From CAYUCY01 sp964443525 (GTDB lineage: Bacteria; Pseudomonadota; Alphaproteobacteria; Caedimonadales; Caedimonadaceae), in contig CAYUCY010000002.1 of NCBI GenBank assembly GCA_964443525.1, positions 10,545-74,544 on the forward strand: a DNA stretch of 64,000 bases, written 5' to 3'. A model generated the notes under the pieces. It did no database searches, was not told the DNA's origin, and worked only from the letters and a program-made list of their open reading frames with translations. Positions 61,438 to 64,000 of the stretch are shown here, one piece after another (the first letter of the stretch is position 1; every line of letters starts with the position of its first letter). Position numbers and translations under genes: made by a program.

Positions 61438-63219
61438 ATGAAGGCCTCGAATCTGTACAAAAAAATTATTCTTTTATTTATAACATGTTCTTTCGGAATC
61501 GTACAGCCATTGATCTCGAAAGAAGAACCGATTGCAACCATTCAGTTGATTTCGGAGAGTAAGACTTTAGGCGACAGAAAGATCATCCTGGCGGGGCTTA
61601 AGTTTCATTTGTCATCAGGTTGGAAGATCACCGCACCGGGGCAAACGGGCGCCTGGGCGCTCGGATTTCCCGAAATTGACTGGCAAGGCTCCAAGAACCT
61701 GAAAAACATTCAAATTCGGTGGCCACAACCGAAAACGTTTACGGTTGAAGGTATCGAAGTCAGGGGCTATGAGGGGGATGTCATTCTTCCTTTGGAAGTT
61801 GAAATCAAGGATCCTTCAAAACCGCTTGTGCTCTTCGGTCTTGTTAAATTTACGGTTTGCTCGGTTGAGTGTCGACCTTTTGAGATTCCCGTCACGATTA
61901 CAGTCCTCCCCGGCCCTTATGCGCCGACGGAGAAGGCAGAGCTGCTTCTTGCGATTGCGGCGGGTAAAGAAGTGACGGGATACGATTCTTTTATGGAAGA
62001 AAGCAGTTTGATAATGCTCCTTCTCGCCTTCTTGGGCGGGTTTATTCTAAATTTTATGCCGTGCGTGCTCCCCGTTTTGTCTATTAAAATGATGGGGCTT
62101 GCAAGAAAGGCCAAGAGAACCCACAACATCGTCTCTTATCGAGCCAGCTTTTTTGCGACCACTTTGGGGATTTTGAGCTCTTTTCTTCTGTTCTCTTTTG
62201 TGGTTTTGATTTTGGATTCCTTAGGAGAGACGGTCGGATGGGGAATTCATTTTCAGCAACCTTCCTTTTTAATTTTTATGATTATAGTCTTGGGCCTTTT
62301 CTCCTACAACCTTCTGGGCCTTTTTGAAGTTTCCCTCCCTCACGGAATGCAACAAAAGATCGATGATATTTTAGGGGATAAACGAGTTAAAACGACTGCC
62401 TATCTTCAAGACTTTTTAACGGGGGCTTTTGCAACTCTTCTAGCAACCCCTTGTACGGCACCGTTCTTAGGGTCCGCACTGGGGTATGCCTTTTCCAGAT
62501 CGGGCGCTGAGATTATTCTTTTTTTCCTCGTGATGGGAGCGGGTTTTGCGATGCCTTACTGGACGGCGGCTCTCTTCCCGCCGGAAAAGTTGAAGCTTCC
62601 CAAACCAGGTCCCTGGATGGTTTGGTTGGAACGCATTTTAGGCGCATTTCTCGGGGTTACAGCGCTTTGGCTTTTATGGATATTTGCGACCATCGAAGGC
62701 CCGAACACGGCCTTGGCGGTTCTTTTTACTCTTGCGATCGTCAGTGGCCTTCTCTATTTCAGCCGAAAAGTTCCTGATCTTAAGTACTTCTTCTGGACAC
62801 CGATGGCTCTAATGTTTGTCGTCTATAGTCTCGATGTATTAGATGATCATGAACTCAGGATCTACAGGTCAGGCCTTACACAAATCTGGCACCCCTTTGA
62901 CCCAAAAGAAATTCAAAAAAATCTCTTCCACAACAAAAAAGTGATTGTAAATATGACGGCTGACTGGTGCGTAACGTGTCAGATTAACGAGCTCAGGGTG
63001 TTTACAACGAAGGAGGGGAAAAAAGTGCTTCAAGATCCCGGCGTTTATCCGATGCGGGGCGACTGGACCAAGCATAATCCCGAAATTACCCAATTCCTGA
63101 AGTCTTATCACCGGGGCGGTATTCCCTTTACAATTATTTTTACGGAAAAACATCCGCAAGGAAAGGTGCTCTCAGAAATGCTCTCTCTCAAAGATTTGAA
63201 AGAAGCCCTGGGCACTTAA
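61438..63219 (+). CDS. thiol:disulfide interchange protein (DsbD/ScsB-like)
   Basis: 593 residues. After a signal peptide (IILLFITCSFGIVQPLIS) there is a periplasmic N-terminal domain with the cysteine pair CSVEC, then an eight-segment membrane domain holding NFMPCVLPVLS and ATPCTAPFLG cysteines, then a C-terminal thioredoxin-like domain with ADWCVTCQ. Electrons would pass from cytoplasmic thioredoxin through the membrane to periplasmic substrates. N-terminal part differs from E. coli DsbD and looks more like ScsB/DsbD-alpha forms. Its TAA overlaps the convergent rnhA stop. Confidence 0.9.
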   Translation: MKASNLYKKIILLFITCSFGIVQPLISKEEPIATIQLISESKTLGDRKIILAGLKFHLSSGWKITAPGQTGAWALGFPEIDWQGSKNLKNIQIRWPQPKTFTVEGIEVRGYEGDVILPLEVEIKDPSKPLVLFGLVKFTVCSVECRPFEIPVTITVLPGPYAPTEKAELLLAIAAGKEVTGYDSFMEESSLIMLLLAFLGGFILNFMPCVLPVLSIKMMGLARKAKRTHNIVSYRASFFATTLGILSSFLLFSFVVLILDSLGETVGWGIHFQQPSFLIFMIIVLGLFSYNLLGLFEVSLPHGMQQKIDDILGDKRVKTTAYLQDFLTGAFATLLATPCTAPFLGSALGYAFSRSGAEIILFFLVMGAGFAMPYWTAALFPPEKLKLPKPGPWMVWLERILGAFLGVTALWLLWIFATIEGPNTALAVLFTLAIVSGLLYFSRKVPDLKYFFWTPMALMFVVYSLDVLDDHELRIYRSGLTQIWHPFDPKEIQKNLFHNKKVIVNMTADWCVTCQINELRVFTTKEGKKVLQDPGVYPMRGDWTKHNPEITQFLKSYHRGGIPFTIIFTEKHPQGKVLSEMLSLKDLKEALGT

Positions 63220-63692
63220 GAGCTTGCGATTTCGGCTTTCATCATGAGTTGGACGATTGCATTGCGGGCAAGCAAATCAGCTCGTTCATTTTCGGGATGA
63301 CCCGCATGGCTCTTCACCCAATGCCATTTCACCTGATGCTTTTGCGCAAGCTCATCCAGACGATGCCATAAATCCAGATTTTTGACAAGCTGGTTGGAGG
63401 TCGTGCGCCAGTTGTTTTTTTTCCAGGAAGAGAGCCAGTGGGACATTCCATCTCTCAAATACGTGCTATCCGTATAAAGGTGCACTACACAAGGGCGCTT
63501 AAGAGCATCAAGGCCTTCAATTGCTGCTGTTAACTCCATCCGATTATTGGTGGTTTCAAGTTCTCCTCCCGAGATTTCTCTTTCCTGGCCCTTTTCGGAG
63601 CGAAGTACGACCCCCCACCCTCCGGGACCTGGGTTGCCGCTACAAGCACCGTCCGTGAAAATTTCAACAGTTTCTTGGGGAAGATCGGCCAT
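63216..63692 (-). CDS. rnhA: ribonuclease HI
   Basis: 158 residues from ATG 63692 (MADLPQETVEIFTDG), six bases after AAGGA; the frame stays open to 63773. Catalytic residues are visible: Asp in IFTDGACSGNPGPGGWG, Glu in TTNNRMELTAAI, Asp in LYTDSTYLRDG and Asp in HPENERADLLAR. The basic handle region (WKKNNWRTTSNQLVKN) is present. Removes RNA from RNA-DNA hybrids. Stop codon overlaps that of the dsbD-like gene on the opposite strand (palindromic TTAA). Confidence 0.96.
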   Translation of the reverse strand: MADLPQETVEIFTDGACSGNPGPGGWGVVLRSEKGQEREISGGELETTNNRMELTAAIEGLDALKRPCVVHLYTDSTYLRDGMSHWLSSWKKNNWRTTSNQLVKNLDLWHRLDELAQKHQVKWHWVKSHAGHPENERADLLARNAIVQLMMKAEIASS

Positions 63693-63771
63693 CGGATCCT
63701 TCTGTACTTGTCTTTCTTCTTTCCCTTTTGTAGTCTTGATTGATCGTGGAGACAAGTAAAATGAGTATGGC

Positions 63772-64000
63772 ATGACGACCCTGCCTAAGGTTTGCCAAAA
63801 AGGCCCCTACGCCGTCGATGTTGAAGAAGGAAAGCTTTACAGTTGGTGCACCTGCGGGTTGAGTGCCAAGCAGCCTTTTTGCGATGGATCCCATAAAGGA
63901 ACGGACTATCGTTCCTGCAAATGGACGGCAGATCAGTCGGGAACGGTCTATTTTTGCGGTTGTAAGGCGACGAAAAGCAAGCCTTTTTGCGACGGAAGCC
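63772..64000 (+). CDS. CDGSH iron-sulfur domain protein (3' truncated by window edge)
   Basis: The frame from the ATG at 63772 is open to the end of the window (76 codons). It contains two CDGSH motifs: CTCGLSAKQPFCDGSH and, further on, CGCKATKSKPFCDGS cut by the window edge, each with three cysteines and a histidine that bind a 2Fe-2S cluster. Dual-motif bacterial proteins are usually ~75-80 residues, so only a few codons are missing. Start is close to, and divergent from, rnhA. No clear Shine-Dalgarno was seen; GGAGACAAG at 63748-63756 lies ~16 bases upstream. Confidence 0.88.
   Translation, partial: MTTLPKVCQKGPYAVDVEEGKLYSWCTCGLSAKQPFCDGSHKGTDYRSCKWTADQSGTVYFCGCKATKSKPFCDGS

Overview
The window looks like a draft-quality chromosomal scaffold from an alphaproteobacterium. 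The clues are a CckA-type hybrid kinase, the run rpsB-tsf-pyrH-frr-uppS-cdsA, the block yfgM-like/bamB/der, accB-accC, a DivK-like single receiver, PHB synthase and an infC of the alphaproteobacterial (x)RPF type. Moderate GC (mid-40s by eye), gene remnants and a Holosporales-like gene mix suggest an amoeba- or ciliate-associated lineage, but that placement is inference. There are two N gaps (6429-6438 and 50215-50314). At least six conserved genes carry single-base frameshifts, most of them in or beside homopolymers, so several 'pseudogenes' here may be consensus errors.

Layout. 1-5.4 kb: PAS-GGDEF-EAL protein (cut by the left edge), thrS-infC, a decayed leucine dehydrogenase, tadA. 5.5-11.5 kb: fumC (gap plus frameshift), convergent with the minus-strand translation/lipid operon rpsB-tsf-pyrH-frr-uppS-cdsA. 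11.7-14.1 kb: a sulfur cluster (persulfide-dioxygenase-like MBL protein, rhodanese, TauE/SafE exporter) facing a MarR regulator whose upstream region carries a triple TTAA array. 14.2-20 kb: NhaC antiporter with an in-frame stop, a dicarboxylate symporter, and a Cache/adenylate cyclase gene behind a solute-binding-protein gene. 20-21.9 kb: an accessory patch with a broken Crp/Fnr-like remnant, a multi-hairpin leader, and two tandem paralogues of an unrecognised secreted six-cysteine family. 22-28.5 kb: two MFS transporters, ferredoxin-NADP reductase, HPPD with a coupled small exported protein, MgtC and TerC.

28.5-33.4 kb: a compact minus-strand operon for a type II secretion/type IV pilus-like machine (ATPase, platform protein, L/N-, M/O- and P-like subunits) with no pseudopilin or secretin nearby. 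33.5-35.7 kb: receiver protein plus a DHp-REC-PAS-GGDEF protein. 35.7-39 kb: an ADP-ribosylglycohydrolase remnant, phaC, an HD phosphohydrolase. 39.1-43.8 kb: OmpA lipoprotein, a REP-like palindrome, yfgM-like/bamB/der, and a small cysteine-cluster protein. 43.8-48 kb: GNAT, SDR, cckA, retropepsin-like protease.

48.1-56.6 kb: accB-accC, a truncated flavin disulfide reductase in a duplicated, gapped junction, SDR, tRNA-Pro(UGG), an RluA-type synthase, recA, alaS, a frameshifted GNAT. 56.6-58.7 kb: an AT-richer patch with DUF2795, DUF2267 and a minimal MscS. 58.7-64 kb: ubiG, lysC, yqgE, dsbD-like, rnhA, and a dual CDGSH protein cut by the right edge. Second-messenger signalling is prominent: two c-di-GMP enzymes, one adenylate cyclase and CckA phosphorelay components.
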